Below, in pieces: positions 32,283 to 41,553 of a stretch of DNA of 59,369 nucleotides. The translations under genes were made by a program, and so were the position numbers. Origin of the DNA: an uncultured Clostridia bacterium (GTDB lineage Bacteria; Bacillota; Clostridia; Christensenellales; Borkfalkiaceae); assembly GCA_944368925.1 (NCBI GenBank), contig CALVXG010000015.1, positions 1 through 59,369 on the forward strand. The letters are read 5' to 3'. The number at the start of each line of letters is the position of its first letter. The stretch's first letter is position 1. Under the pieces are notes generated by a model, which saw only the letters and a list, made by a program, of their open reading frames with translations, was not told the origin of the DNA and made no database searches.

Positions 32283-32320
32283 AGTTTTAAATAACATATT
32301 AAAGCGGGAGGATATTGCAA

Positions 32321-32857
32321 ATGGCATTGAAACCGGATTACGAGACGGATGATTTGGAAGGGGTACGGATCACGCAGGACGAAAAGGACTGCGATCAGTT
32401 TGTTAAAAATTACCGTCATTTCGGATGGGAGCTTTTGTTCAAAAAGGAGCATCCCGTGTACGATGAGGACGGAAAGCGATACAAGAACAACGACTTATGC
32501 GACGTCGTGATCGGGCGGAACAAAAACCTCGTGCATTATCGTCAGCTTCGGGAGTTGGAAACGGAATTTCAGAAACTGAACAGCCAGATCAGTCTGCGCA
32601 AAGATACGGTGGGGTTGGTCGGGGAAAAGTGCTACCCCGATTATCTCGACTATGAGAGCGAGAAACCGATCGCGGCAATTTACAAACTGACGGCAGGGCG
32701 GGCGATCGTGAATACGGTCTGCTGTGTATTTGTGATCGGTTTTCTGATGTGGGCAGATTCCCTTCTGAAATTAATGAAGAACGGCAAGGCGAAAAAGATA
32801 GAAAGCATACGGCAGCAATGCAAAAAAATATTGCTGCAGGCGGATGCATTGGAATAA
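32321..32857 (+). CDS. Hypothetical membrane protein under XRE control
   Basis: A 178-residue protein that I do not recognise. The N-terminal 85 residues are soluble with a short strand/helix domain (DQFVKNYRHFGWELLFKKEH, ending DVVIGRNKN) followed by a coiled-coil-like stretch (LRELETEFQKLNSQI). One membrane helix, AIVNTVCCVFVIGFLMWADS, lies near residues 128-147, and the C-terminus is basic and helical. GGGAGG is nine bases before ATG 32321. It is the only gene behind the operator-spaced promoter and is followed by a terminator. Confidence 0.65.
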   Translation: MALKPDYETDDLEGVRITQDEKDCDQFVKNYRHFGWELLFKKEHPVYDEDGKRYKNNDLCDVVIGRNKNLVHYRQLRELETEFQKLNSQISLRKDTVGLVGEKCYPDYLDYESEKPIAAIYKLTAGRAIVNTVCCVFVIGFLMWADSLLKLMKNGKAKKIESIRQQCKKILLQADALE

Positions 32858-32884
32858 TTCCGAAATTTTTGCTTAAAAAACGAG

Positions 32885-32927
32885 GGCGGAGGAGAGTGCA
32901 AACAGCACTCTCCTCCGCCTTCATTTT
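32885..32927 (+). terminator. Terminator after the XRE-controlled gene
   Basis: A perfect 15-bp stem, GGCGGAGGAGAGTGC with its complement, loop AAACA, followed by TTCATTTTT. Confidence 0.85.
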
Positions 32928-32999
32928 TATATCCGAACGAAAAATATTAAAATTGAATACGGTGAAATTTTACAAAAAACCGAAGAGGGGACGCGCCGC

Positions 33000-33203
33000 T
33001 CAGATATCGAGCTTAGGAGGGACGTCGATTTCTTCGCCGACGTATTTTCCGTTCTTTTTGCGTTGACGGACGCATTCGGAAAGCAAGTATTCGATTTGTC
33101 CGTTGACGGAGCGGAAGTCATCTTCGGCCCAGGCTGCTATGGCGTTGTAAAGTTTGGCGGAAAGCCGCAGCAGGATCTGTTTTTTCTGGTCTTTGTTCTC
33201 CAT
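33000..33203 (-). CDS. Arc-like ribbon-helix-helix protein
   Basis: A 67-residue protein with an Arc-type ribbon-helix-helix: KKQILLRLSAKLYNAIAAWA, then NGQIEYLLSECVRQRK. Such proteins usually bind DNA as dimers. It follows the SPFH gene by 18 bases on the same strand, so the two are co-transcribed. Genes for small Arc-like proteins next to SPFH proteins are a recurring pairing in Clostridia as far as I recall. The C-terminal tail (KYVGEEIDVPPKLDI) is acidic. Confidence 0.8.
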   Translation of the reverse strand: MENKDQKKQILLRLSAKLYNAIAAWAEDDFRSVNGQIEYLLSECVRQRKKNGKYVGEEIDVPPKLDI

Positions 33204-33221
33204 TTACCCGACCTGCGACGA

Positions 33222-34274
33222 TCAATACAAGCTGCCGCTGTTGACAATGGGCTGTGCGTCCTTGTTGCCGCAGAGCACGACCAAGAGATTACTGACCATT
33301 GCCGCTTTTCTTTCTTCGTCGAGATTGACCATTCCGCCGTTGTTCAATCTTTCGAGCGCCATTTCGACCATGCCGACGGCTCCGTCGACGATCATTTTTC
33401 TCGCGTCGATGATGGCGGATGCCTGTTGGCGTTGCAGCATGACGGCCGCAATTTCGGGGGAGTAAGCGAGATACGTAATGCGCGCTTCTACGACTTCCAG
33501 TCCCGCTTCTTTGACTTTGCTCTGAATTTTATCGCGGATCCGCTCCGCGACGACTTCGCTGCTGCCCCGCAGGCTTCCTTCGTCGGGTTTTCCGTCGCCC
33601 GTCGTGTCAACGCCTTCGGCGACGTCGTAAGGATAGATACGCACGATATCGCGAAGGGCGCTGTCGCATTGCAGGGACAAGTATTCTTTGTAATTATCCA
33701 CGTTGAATACCGCTTTGGCGGTATCGACAACTTTCCACATAACGGCGATCCCGATTTCGATGGGGTTTCCGAGGCAATCGTTGATTTTTTGCCTGCTGTT
33801 GCTCAGCGTCATGATCTTTAACGAAATACGTTTGCTGTACGCGGACAATTCCAAATGCAGGCTGTCTGTCTTTTTGTTAGCCGCCAATTCGCGGGACAGA
33901 TTGTTTACGTCACCGCTTTGACTGAGTTTCGTGGAAGCGGCGGGATTGATCGCCGTACAGAACGGGTTTACCCAATAAAATCCTTCCCCTTTGAGCGTGC
34001 CGTAATATTTGCCGAATAATGTCAGTACATAGGCTTCCTGCGGCCTCAAAATCTTCAGTCCGAGAAGCGGTATCCAACCGATACATAGCACGATCGTCGC
34101 GACGATCCCGATTGTAAAATATGTCGTGTCGGTGATTTTATCATCGCTGCCGATTCCGTTTGAAAACCCGTAAATCATCAGTACGATGGCAGCTATCAGT
34201 ACCACAAGATCGGCCAATAGCACCCCAAGACCGTGTTTTTTCTTTTTTAACAGTTTTTCTTCCATTCGTTCCAT
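33222..34274 (-). CDS. SPFH (band 7) domain membrane protein
   Basis: A 350-residue protein with two N-terminal membrane helices (about residues 15-38 and 50-75) followed by an SPFH domain (LRPQEAYVLTLFGKYYGTLK, then GFYWVNPFC) and a C-terminal helical part with the EIAAVMLQRQQASAIIDARK repeat typical of the family. SPFH proteins form large membrane-associated rings that scaffold other proteins. GGAGG is very close to the first ATG (34274); the second ATG, three codons on, may be used instead. First gene of a two-gene unit with its own promoter. Confidence 0.9.
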   Translation of the reverse strand: MERMEEKLLKKKKHGLGVLLADLVVLIAAIVLMIYGFSNGIGSDDKITDTTYFTIGIVATIVLCIGWIPLLGLKILRPQEAYVLTLFGKYYGTLKGEGFYWVNPFCTAINPAASTKLSQSGDVNNLSRELAANKKTDSLHLELSAYSKRISLKIMTLSNSRQKINDCLGNPIEIGIAVMWKVVDTAKAVFNVDNYKEYLSLQCDSALRDIVRIYPYDVAEGVDTTGDGKPDEGSLRGSSEVVAERIRDKIQSKVKEAGLEVVEARITYLAYSPEIAAVMLQRQQASAIIDARKMIVDGAVGMVEMALERLNNGGMVNLDEERKAAMVSNLLVVLCGNKDAQPIVNSGSLY

Positions 34275-34301
34275 ATCCTCCGATATTTATTTGATATCAA
34301 A

Positions 34302-34330
34302 ATAATATCATATAATAAATAAGCTGTCAA
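34302..34330 (-). promoter_or_regulatory. Sigma-A promoter of the SPFH unit
   Basis: On the minus strand TTGACA (34325-34330), 17 bases, TATTAT (34302-34307). A TTGATATCAA palindrome follows at 34291-34300 and could be an operator. Confidence 0.8.
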
Positions 34331-34513
34331 GGATATTGTGAAAAAAACAAAAAAATTATTTAGGATGATCCTATTTAAGGTTCAAAAGGGGTAGCAATTA
34401 TTGAGAAAAAACGAGTTTGCATTGGCCAAAATCCGACCTGAATATTGTTTTTTATAAAAAAAACGACGATGAATGCATGCTATAATTGTATCACGTTTTC
34501 GGGGAGGAGAGGA

Positions 34514-35359
34514 ATGGTCGTTTATCTTGACTTGCTCATTCTCGATAATTTTTGTGCGGACGCCGCGTTGCTGTATTGTGCGATAAAGACGGTCAAGGGC
34601 AGCGCGAAGCGGTGGCGGGTCGTTTTATCGGCGCTTTTGGGCACGGTGTTGGGAACGGGTTATACGATTCTGCGTCTTTATTACACCGTGCCGGGCGCGG
34701 TAGATTTTTTCATCAAATATTCGGTGGCGGCGCTTTTGCCGCTGACGGCGGCATCGTTTAAGAAAAAGCGGACGTATCTGTTGTGTTCGGCGGCGTTTTT
34801 GGCGTATATGTTTGCGTTTGCGGGGATATTGACGGCGCTGTTCGGCGGAAAGATGGAGACAGGCGGGGATACCCTCGTGTACACGGTAAGCGGGATCCCG
34901 TCGGGCGTTTTGGTGCTGGCGAGCGTGGCGTTGGTGCTGGTCGGCATAAAGTTCGCGAAAAGAATTTCCGAACGCGGAAAAGTTTTGTCGTGTACGCTGG
35001 AATGTGTGTTGTATCATAAGGGGAAGAGCGTGAAAGTACGCGGCTTTGCGGATACGGGCAACAGGCTGCGCGACAAGAGCGGGAAGGAAGTGATGGTCGC
35101 GGAGAGGAAGGCGGTATTGCCTTTGTTTTCGGATTTTTCTGAGCGGCCGACCTATGAGAAAATACGGGTACGGACGGTCAGCGGGGAATCAGAATTTTTT
35201 GTTTTTCGGATCGAGCGGATACAGATATATTTTGAGGGGGCAGAGCATACAATAGAAGATGTGGCGGTTGCGGTGAGTCCGCGGCCGTTGGCAGGGGAAT
35301 ACGAGGTGATTTTGCCCCCGTCATTTGCGAAAGAGGAATATTTTCGGCAGCGGAGGTGA
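34514..35359 (+). CDS. spoIIGA: Sigma-E processing peptidase SpoIIGA
   Basis: A 281-residue membrane aspartic protease that cleaves pro-sigma-E in the mother cell after a signal from SpoIIR. Five membrane helices fill residues 1-148 and the C-terminal cytosolic domain has the catalytic GFADTGNRL (Asp180, compared with Asp183 in B. subtilis). GGAGAGG precedes ATG 34514; the frame is open from 34445 but upstream residues are not conserved. The end overlaps the sigE leader region, the standard spoIIGA-sigE pair. Confidence 0.93.
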   Translation: MVVYLDLLILDNFCADAALLYCAIKTVKGSAKRWRVVLSALLGTVLGTGYTILRLYYTVPGAVDFFIKYSVAALLPLTAASFKKKRTYLLCSAAFLAYMFAFAGILTALFGGKMETGGDTLVYTVSGIPSGVLVLASVALVLVGIKFAKRISERGKVLSCTLECVLYHKGKSVKVRGFADTGNRLRDKSGKEVMVAERKAVLPLFSDFSERPTYEKIRVRTVSGESEFFVFRIERIQIYFEGAEHTIEDVAVAVSPRPLAGEYEVILPPSFAKEEYFRQRR

Positions 35360-35364
35360 AGGTT

Positions 35365-36075
35365 ATGCTGAAATCCATTCGTGCATCGCTTATGAAACTT
35401 GTACAAAAGCTGAAAGGGACGGAAAATGTACTCGATTACATATGCGGGACGGAAGCGTTGCCTTTGCCCTTTTCGGCGGAAGAGGAATCCGATCTTTTGG
35501 GGAAACTTTCGGCGGGAGACGAGGAAGTAAAAACTTCCCTCGTGGAGCACAATCTGCGGCTCGTGGTGTACATAGCCAGGAAGTTTGACAATACGGGGGC
35601 TGATTCGGACGATCTTGTGTCCGTCGGGACGATCGGACTGATCAAGGCGGTGAATTCTTTCCGTCCGGACAAAAACATAAAACTTGCCACATATGCGTCG
35701 CGGTGTATCGAAAACGAAATACTGATGTATTTGCGGCGGTTGGTGCGGGTGCGGAACGAAGTTTCGTTCGATGAGCCGCTCAATACCGATTGGGAAGGAA
35801 ACGAACTGCTTTTATCGGATATTCTCGGCACGGACAGCGACAGCGTCTATAAAGACATCGAATCGGGCGTTGAAAAGGAACTTTTGCGAAGTGCGCTGGC
35901 CCGATTGCCGGAACGGGAGCGGAGGATCATGAACCTTCGGTTCGGCCTGGACGGAAGGGAAGAAATGACGCAAAAAGACGTTGCCGATCTTTTAGGAATT
36001 TCCCAGTCGTACATATCGAGATTGGAAAAAAAGATCATCGCACGGTTGAAAAACGAAATCGGAAAACTCGTCTGA
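35365..36075 (+). CDS. sigE: RNA polymerase sigma-E factor (pro-form)
   Basis: A 236-residue mother-cell sigma factor made as an inactive precursor. The basic pro-sequence (about the first 28 residues, [17 protein letters not shown]) is present. Region 2 shows [32 protein letters not shown] and [19 protein letters not shown], and region 4 ends with [23 protein letters not shown] 35365, about eight bases after GGAGG, is preferred to the GTG at 35356, which is too close to it. Confidence 0.96.
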   Translation: MLKSIRASLMKLVQKLKGTENVLDYICGTEALPLPFSAEEESDLLGKLSAGDEEVKTSLVEHNLRLVVYIARKFDNTGADSDDLVSVGTIGLIKAVNSFRPDKNIKLATYASRCIENEILMYLRRLVRVRNEVSFDEPLNTDWEGNELLLSDILGTDSDSVYKDIESGVEKELLRSALARLPERERRIMNLRFGLDGREEMTQKDVADLLGISQSYISRLEKKIIARLKNEIGKLV

Positions 36076-36107
36076 GTTTGCCGTTTGACCTAAAAAAGAA
36101 TCGGCCG

Positions 36108-36135
36108 CCGCAGTCATTCGACTGCGGTATTTTTG
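36108..36135 (+). terminator. Terminator after sigE
   Basis: CCGCAGTC with GACTGCGG around ATTC, followed by TATTTTTG. It separates sigE from sigG. Confidence 0.8.
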
Positions 36136-36220
36136 CGCTTTGCGCGGGAAAAAGAAGACACCAAAGATAAAAGGATAAGCCGCGGCAGAAAAAACTTGTC
36201 ACAATTTTACAGGTACGTAC

Positions 36221-36249
36221 GTATAAAAAAGCGTCAAAGGCGCATACTT
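36221..36249 (+). promoter_or_regulatory. Candidate forespore promoter of sigG
   Basis: GTATA (36221-36225) and GCGCATACT (36240-36248) resemble the sigma-F/sigma-G pattern with one mismatch in the -10 and a 14-base spacer, slightly short. sigG is sigma-F dependent in known species and needs its own promoter here because of the terminator. Confidence 0.35.
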
Positions 36250-36284
36250 CCCACAACGACAGACAGTTGCGGGGAGGTGATCGT

Positions 36285-37064
36285 TTGTTACAAAAGGTCG
36301 TGATATGCGGCGTGGACACTTCGGGGTTGCCCGTTCTGACCGCGCAGGAAAGCGATGCGCTGATGCGGCGGCTGAAAGAGGGAGATATGGCGGCGCGGGA
36401 AAAATTCATTGTCGGGAATATGCGGCTGGTACTTTCGCTGGTCAAGCGGTTCTGGGCGAAAAATGCGAACGCGGACGACGTATTTCAGGCGGGATGTATC
36501 GGCCTTCTGAAAGCGGTGGATAACTTTGATTTAAACGTCGGGGTACGTTTTTCGACGTATGCCGTGCCCATGATCATCGGGGAGATCAAGAGATATCTTC
36601 GGGACGGGAATTCACTCCGCGTATCGAGGAGCATCCGCGATACGGCGTACCGCATTCTGAAAACGCGCGAACAGCTGGAAGCGGAGGACAAGGAAGCGAC
36701 GATCGCAAAGATCGCCGAAGCCATGCAGGTGCGGGAAAGAGAAGTTGTGTACGCATTGGATGCAATTTCCGATCCCGTATCGCTGTTTGATCCCGTATAC
36801 AACAAGTCGGGGGACGCGCTGATGCTGATGGATCAGATCGGCGACGAAAAGAACAACGACGAAGTTTGGACGGAGCACGCGGCGCTTGCCGAGGCGATGG
36901 AGCATTTATCGGAGCGGGAGAGAAAGATCCTCAGGCTTCGGTACTACGAAGGAAAAACCCAGACGGAGATTTCGGACGAAGTGGGTATTTCGCAGGCGCA
37001 GGTTTCGCGCCTGGAAAAGAACGCGATCAACTCCATGCGCAGCGGCATCGCGTATGATTCATAA
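36285..37064 (+). CDS. sigG: RNA polymerase sigma-G factor
   Basis: A 259-residue late forespore sigma factor. The N-terminal KVVICGVDTSGLPVLTA is the sigma-G signature, followed by GNMRLVLSLVKRF, FQAGCIGLLKAVDNFD, RFSTYAVPMIIGEIKRYLRD and a region 4 ending EVGISQAQVSRLEK. TTG 36285 follows GGGGAGGTGA by six bases and fits the family N-terminus. The spoIIGA-sigE-sigG order matches B. subtilis. Confidence 0.96.
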   Translation: MLQKVVICGVDTSGLPVLTAQESDALMRRLKEGDMAAREKFIVGNMRLVLSLVKRFWAKNANADDVFQAGCIGLLKAVDNFDLNVGVRFSTYAVPMIIGEIKRYLRDGNSLRVSRSIRDTAYRILKTREQLEAEDKEATIAKIAEAMQVREREVVYALDAISDPVSLFDPVYNKSGDALMLMDQIGDEKNNDEVWTEHAALAEAMEHLSERERKILRLRYYEGKTQTEISDEVGISQAQVSRLEKNAINSMRSGIAYDS

Positions 37065-37103
37065 CGGACGTATTTGCGTAAGGGAAATTTTTCGAAAATT
37101 TGC

Positions 37104-37138
37104 TGCCCGGGAGGTGCGCGTTGAGCGCCTCCCGGGCA
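37104..37138 (+). terminator. Terminator after sigG
   Basis: TGCCCGGGAGG pairs with CCTCCCGGGCA around a GC-rich loop and is followed by ACTTTAAT. Confidence 0.75.
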
Positions 37139-37385
37139 ACTTTAATATAAAATTTAAATTTTAAGATGCAAAATCCATTCGGGCGTTAAAAAATGTTTGT
37201 AAAAATATTATTGCAAATTAAAAATAGGAAACCGGATTCTGTCAGAAATGTTTTTCGTGTAGAAATAATCCGCTTTGATAGGCAGATCTGCGGCAAAAAG
37301 GCGGGGACAGGCAGTTTTTGAAGGCGTTGTGCATACAATGTGGAAAAGGATGTCTTTCGGCTTTCGGAAGGCGGAGGAGGGGAAC
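37139..37385 (+). promoter_or_regulatory. Leader of the YlmC gene with sigma-E-like -10
   Basis: No gene is seen in this AT-rich stretch. CATACAAT (37332-37339) matches the sigma-E -10 consensus exactly, 47 bases before the start codon; the -35 region (GGCAGTTT) is a poor match. Confidence 0.3.
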
Positions 37386-37694
37386 ATGGAATGTTCTTAT
37401 CGTGAACTGAAAACAAAGTGTGTGATCAATGTCGTGGACGGGAAAAATCTGGGCAGAGTGTGCGACATCGTGTTTACGTTTCCCGAGGGCAGGGTGTTCG
37501 GGATCGTCGTGCCGGGCAGCTGCGGGGTGCATCTGTTTCATCGGAACGATATTTTTATATCGCTCCGCAATATCGTAAAGATCGGGGCAGACGTTATTCT
37601 TGTGGATCTGAAAGGTTTAAAGCCTTCGGGAAAGTCGGAGAAACGGGTGGAGGGTTCTATGGAATCGCGCCGCGATTACGGAGAATACGAATAA
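37386..37694 (+). CDS. YlmC/YmxH family PRC-barrel sporulation protein
   Basis: A 102-residue PRC-barrel protein: MECSYRELKTKCVINVVDGK and LGRVCDIVFTFPEGRVFGI are diagnostic. The role of this family in spore formation is poorly known. GGAGGAGGGG precedes ATG 37386; the upstream in-frame ATG at 37350 is less likely. It directly follows the sigma genes, as is common for this family in Clostridia, and ends in a charged tail. Confidence 0.85.
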   Translation: MECSYRELKTKCVINVVDGKNLGRVCDIVFTFPEGRVFGIVVPGSCGVHLFHRNDIFISLRNIVKIGADVILVDLKGLKPSGKSEKRVEGSMESRRDYGEYE

Positions 37695-37731
37695 ATAATG
37701 TGAAAGAGGAAATCGTGCGGGCGCCTTTGGG

Positions 37732-37760
37732 TTGACTTTTTCTGCTAAATTTTATAAAAT
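37732..37760 (+). promoter_or_regulatory. Sigma-A promoter of the esterase gene
   Basis: TTGACT (37732-37737), 17 bases, TAAAAT (37755-37760). Confidence 0.75.
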
Positions 37761-37837
37761 AATAGTCGAAGACAGGAAAGGACAAGGCTTGTCTGTCTTA
37801 TGCTGAATTTGCGCAAAGAACGAGAGGAGAGGAAACG

Positions 37838-38686
37838 ATGATCGCAGAAAAAGTAGATTTGTACGAATATTTCAAGATACCGAGAAATGGGGACAAATGC
37901 GGTTTTTTGACCGTTTACCGCCACGCAGAAATGCCGGAGATGGGCATTACCAGGATTCGTCCCGCGATGCTTGTATTGCCCGGCGGAGGGTATTGTGCTG
38001 TTTCTCAAAGGGAAGCGGAGCCTGTTGCGTTGGAATATTTCAAGCAGGGGTTTGATTGTTTTGTGTTGGATTATGACGTGGCGCCGTATCGGCATTATCC
38101 GACTCCCGTATTGCAAGCGGGAATGGCGATGATTTATCTTCGCCGCGAAGCGGAATCGTTGCTTATAGACGGCAATCATATTGCGGCCGTCGGGTTTTCG
38201 GCAGGAGGACATTTGTGCGGGATCATTTCTTTGCTTTGGGACGATCCTGCGTTAAAGGAAATGTTCAAAGAAGAATGCGCTAAGATTCGTCCCGATGCGT
38301 CTGTCTATTCTTATGCCGTGGTGACTTCGGGAGAAAAGGGGCATCAGGGTTCTTTTGAGAGCCTTTGTGCAGATAAAGTTAAATCGGAAGATTATTCTTT
38401 GGAAAAAAAGGTGCGCTCATCTGCGGCTCCGTCTTTTATATGGGCCACGACGACGGATGATGCTGTGCCGGTAGAAAATTCACTCATGCTTTATGCGGCA
38501 TTGCATAAGGCTTTGGTGCCCGTCGAACTGCATGTTTTTGAAAAGGGGCCGCACGGCATGTCCACCTGCGACGGGGAAGTTTACAACGGCGAACCGACCG
38601 ATCCCGCTTATAAACACGTTGCGCATTGGCTGCCTCTGTCGTTTGAGTTTTTGAAAAATCACGGATTTGCGATTAAAGTAAAATAA
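37838..38686 (+). CDS. Alpha/beta hydrolase, acetyl-xylan-esterase/BD-FAE type
   Basis: A 282-residue cytosolic serine esterase. The oxyanion segment is LPGGGYCAVSQRE (residues 47-59), the nucleophile Ser121 lies in VGFSAGGHL, the acid is the Asp pair in ATTTDDAVP, and the His is in EKGPHGMS. This pattern is found in carbohydrate esterases that act on short acylated oligosaccharides. No signal peptide is present, so it would act on imported sugars. Single-gene unit with a promoter in front and two tandem hairpins behind. Confidence 0.85.
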   Translation: MIAEKVDLYEYFKIPRNGDKCGFLTVYRHAEMPEMGITRIRPAMLVLPGGGYCAVSQREAEPVALEYFKQGFDCFVLDYDVAPYRHYPTPVLQAGMAMIYLRREAESLLIDGNHIAAVGFSAGGHLCGIISLLWDDPALKEMFKEECAKIRPDASVYSYAVVTSGEKGHQGSFESLCADKVKSEDYSLEKKVRSSAAPSFIWATTTDDAVPVENSLMLYAALHKALVPVELHVFEKGPHGMSTCDGEVYNGEPTDPAYKHVAHWLPLSFEFLKNHGFAIKVK

Positions 38687-38707
38687 ATTTGCGATATAGT
38701 AAATAAA

Positions 38708-38789
38708 AAGCGGCGCCCCTCGGGAATATCCCGAAGGGCGCCGCTTCCTTTGCTCTTTCTTCGCCCGCGCCTCGCGCGGGCGAAGAAAG
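38708..38789. terminator. Two tandem perfect hairpins after the esterase gene
   Basis: First, AAGCGGCGCCCCTCGGG with its near-perfect complement (38708-38746) followed by CCTTT; second, CTTTCTTCGCCCGCGC with its complement around CTC (38755-38789). The remaining bases to 39029, the end of murG on the other strand, hold no gene. Confidence 0.8.
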
Positions 38790-39029
38790 AGGAAACGCAA
38801 TGCTTTTTATGCCGTAAAGCCGATTTACAAAGTTTTTTGCTCCCATGCAGAGCAAAACTTTTGTAAGCCTCGGAAAGCTTCAGCAAAAGCTTTTGTGCTT
38901 TTATGAAATAACGCGGGAGGCGCAAGGCCTGTGATTTTTGCGTTTTTGTGACATATGTGAATAGGCAGTTACAAGATAATTTGTGTTGCAGAATGCGCAT
39001 TGCGCGGCAAAAGTCTCCGATAATGAATT

Positions 39030-40070
39030 TCAGTCTTTTAAAAGGTTCATGATTTCGGACAAAATGACGCCGTTGCCGCTGCGGAAGGGGGCGCGTGCAA
39101 GACGGACGGGAAGATCGTGATCGTCGGTCAGATCGTGCAGGGCTTTTTGCAGAGATTGTGCCGATAAGTCTTTTTCGCGAAGGACGTGGCACAAGCCGCG
39201 TTCTTTAAAATAGTGCGCATTTTCCACCTGGTCGCCGCGCGAGCGTCCGTTTTCAAGGGGAATCAGCAGCGCCCTCTTTTTCAGCGCGAGGATCTCGAAG
39301 ACGGTATTCGAGCCCGCGCGGGAGACAACATAATCGGAACAAGCATAGGCGGATGCCATGTCTTGTTCAAAATTCAAAGGTACGTACCCATGAAATTGCG
39401 TCGAAATTTTGCTGTTTCCTCGAATATGCAGAATGTCGAATTCTTTTAAAAGGGCGGGCAGACTCTGATCGACGGCGCGGTTGATGGCGGCGCTGCCGCT
39501 GCCGCCGCCGAAAACCAGGAGCACGGGTTTTCCCCCGTCAAACCCGTATTTTTCGCGCGCTTTGGCGGGATCGGCACCGAACAGCTCTTCCCGCACGGGC
39601 GAGCCGCTGAACATGCCGTTGGGAAGCGATGCGGCCGTCTCGGGGAAACTTGTGAGTACGAGCGCGCAGCGCTTTGCGATGATCTTGTTGGCAAGCCCCG
39701 CGGAAAAGTCCGATTCGTGCGAAACGGCGGGAATGCCGAGCTTTTTTGCGGCCATCACGACGGGGAGTGAAACGTAGCCGCCTTTGGAAAATACGAGGTC
39801 GGGGCGGGCGTCTTTGAGAATGTGTTTTGCTTGGCGTACGCTTTGCAAAAAGCACAGCGGAAGTGTCAGATTTCGAAAGAGGCTGCCGCGCACGAGTTTG
39901 GGCGCGGAAAAAGTATAAAAGGGAACGCCTTTGTCTTTGAGAAGGGCAAATTCGATGCCGTTTGTGCCTGCGTAGCAGACTTCGTAATGTTCTGAAAGTT
40001 TCGGCAAAAGGGCGAGGTTCGGGATGACGTGTCCCGCGCTCCCGCCGCCTGTCATTAAGATTTTTTTCAT
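39030..40070 (-). CDS. murG: UDP-GlcNAc:lipid I GlcNAc transferase (MurG)
   Basis: A 346-residue GT-B glycosyltransferase that converts lipid I to lipid II at the inner face of the membrane. MTGGGSAGHVIPNLAL is the N-terminal acceptor loop, GGYVSLPVVMAAKKLGIP and SHESD follow, and the donor site is VLLVFGGGSGSAAIN with SRAGSNTVFEI and RGDQVENA. It stands alone and is not in a division/cell-wall cluster, so it may be a second copy; I cannot see the rest of the genome. It is convergent with the esterase gene and divergent from the lysophospholipase-like gene. Confidence 0.88.
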   Translation of the reverse strand: MKKILMTGGGSAGHVIPNLALLPKLSEHYEVCYAGTNGIEFALLKDKGVPFYTFSAPKLVRGSLFRNLTLPLCFLQSVRQAKHILKDARPDLVFSKGGYVSLPVVMAAKKLGIPAVSHESDFSAGLANKIIAKRCALVLTSFPETAASLPNGMFSGSPVREELFGADPAKAREKYGFDGGKPVLLVFGGGSGSAAINRAVDQSLPALLKEFDILHIRGNSKISTQFHGYVPLNFEQDMASAYACSDYVVSRAGSNTVFEILALKKRALLIPLENGRSRGDQVENAHYFKERGLCHVLREKDLSAQSLQKALHDLTDDHDLPVRLARAPFRSGNGVILSEIMNLLKD

Positions 40071-40265
40071 GCTTCCTCCCGATCGTGTGCGGATCTGATG
40101 TAGTTAGTATATTTCGGCGGCGGCCGAAATATTATCGGGGCAGGCAAAACGGGTTTACGCCTTTACAAAAACGAAAAAACGGGCTATAATAAAAGCGTCG
40201 GTTTCGGACTTTGTGCCGAAAGGCGGCCGAAAAAGGAAAAATACGCAACCTGTGGGGAGGGAAAA

Positions 40266-41171
40266 ATGGTTTTTACATCGTATGACAAGAAGCAGATTTT
40301 TATCCGTGAATGGGCGCAGACGGAAGATCCGGTGGGCGTGGTGCAGATCGCGCACGGCATGAACGAATACGCGGCGCGGTACGATGCGTTTGCAAAGCGT
40401 TTGAATGAGCTCGGCTATATCGTGGTGGCGGACGATCACCGCGGCCACGGGGATTCCGATCCCGATACGCTTGGGTATGCGGAAGGGGATATGTTCGAGG
40501 ATACTTTGAAAGATATGGCGGGGATCGCAAAAATGTATCGGGAAAAGTATGCGGGGCTCAAATATGTCTTGTTCGGGTTTTCGTACGGGTCTTTTTTGGC
40601 GCAGGCATTTTTGGAACGGTACGGGCACTACATTGACGGGGCGATCGTTGCGGGAAGCTCGAAGCAGAACGGCGCCGCGGTGGCGTTCGGGAGATTTGTC
40701 TCGGCGATAGGCGGTGCGTGCAAGGGGAAAGATGCGCCCGCAAATTTTGTCAACGGGCTCGTGTTCGGCGGATACGACAAGAAAATCGGGGACGGAGACT
40801 GGCAATGGCTGAGCACGAACCGTGCAAGCAACGACAAATACAAGGAAGACCCTTTCTGTAATTTTGTATGCAGTTATAATTTTTATTCTTGCTTTTTTAA
40901 AGGCCTGTCCTCCCTTTACAAGAATAAGAATGCCGCAAGGCTCGATACGGAAATGCCCGTGCTGCTGATTTCGGGGGCGGACGACCCTGTCGGCGGGCGC
41001 GCGGGCGTGGAGCGGCTGTTGGCCTTTTACAAGCGCCGCGGCATGAAGCGCGTGCGCAGCGTCCTCATCGAAGGGAGCCGCCACGAGTTTTTGAACGAAC
41101 CCGAACATTTCGAAGAAGCGTTCCGCGAAATCGCCGCGTTTTTGAAGGACGTATCCCGCCGTTCGCGTTGA
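40266..41171 (+). CDS. Alpha/beta hydrolase, monoacylglycerol lipase / lysophospholipase-like
   Basis: A 301-residue serine hydrolase of the S33/Hydrolase_4 type. HGMNEYAARYDAFAKRL and DHRGHGDS are family marks; the nucleophile is Ser106 in FGFSYGSF, with Asp in SGADDPVG and His in GSRHEFLN. There is no signal peptide. Members cleave monoglycerides or lysophospholipids. Single gene, with GGGAGGGAAA before the ATG. Confidence 0.9.
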   Translation: MVFTSYDKKQIFIREWAQTEDPVGVVQIAHGMNEYAARYDAFAKRLNELGYIVVADDHRGHGDSDPDTLGYAEGDMFEDTLKDMAGIAKMYREKYAGLKYVLFGFSYGSFLAQAFLERYGHYIDGAIVAGSSKQNGAAVAFGRFVSAIGGACKGKDAPANFVNGLVFGGYDKKIGDGDWQWLSTNRASNDKYKEDPFCNFVCSYNFYSCFFKGLSSLYKNKNAARLDTEMPVLLISGADDPVGGRAGVERLLAFYKRRGMKRVRSVLIEGSRHEFLNEPEHFEEAFREIAAFLKDVSRRSR

Positions 41172-41452
41172 TCGGCCGAAACGGGCAGGATTTTTTTGCT
41201 TTTTAAAGCCTTTACGGAATCGGTTCCCGCCTGCGTAAAAAATTCAATTTGCGCGCGAAGGGCATTTCTTTTTCGCCGCGGAAAAACTCTGTTTGAGAAA
41301 AAACAGAAAGAACGGCATTTAAAAAAACGGAGCAAAACGGATCCGCCGCGAAAAATTGCGTGGGGGAGAAAAAGGCGGGTAAAAAACGCACAATAAAAAA
41401 GCGTTGCGTGGGTAAGATGTAAAAAGAAGTTGTGGTTTTTTGGCGAATTTTC
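41172..41452. other. Intergenic stretch, no gene seen
   Basis: An A-rich region of about 280 bases between the hydrolase and the topoisomerase promoter. No frame with a Shine-Dalgarno site or recognised sequence, and no strong hairpin. Confidence 0.5.
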
Positions 41453-41481
41453 TTGAAAAAAAGCGCAATATATGGTATAAT
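41453..41481 (+). promoter_or_regulatory. Sigma-A promoter of the topoisomerase operon
   Basis: TTGAAA (41453-41458), 17 bases, TATAAT (41476-41481). Confidence 0.85.
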
Positions 41482-41553
41482 TATGAGGTAATATAGGGGA
41501 TTGTTTCGGTTTATAGCGATCCCGTGCAAAAAAGGAAGGACACGGAGGAAACC

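Noticed and set aside
38659-39192. Minus-strand frame at the end of murG
   Set aside because: It overlaps murG in another frame and runs through two perfect hairpins; murG is the real gene.
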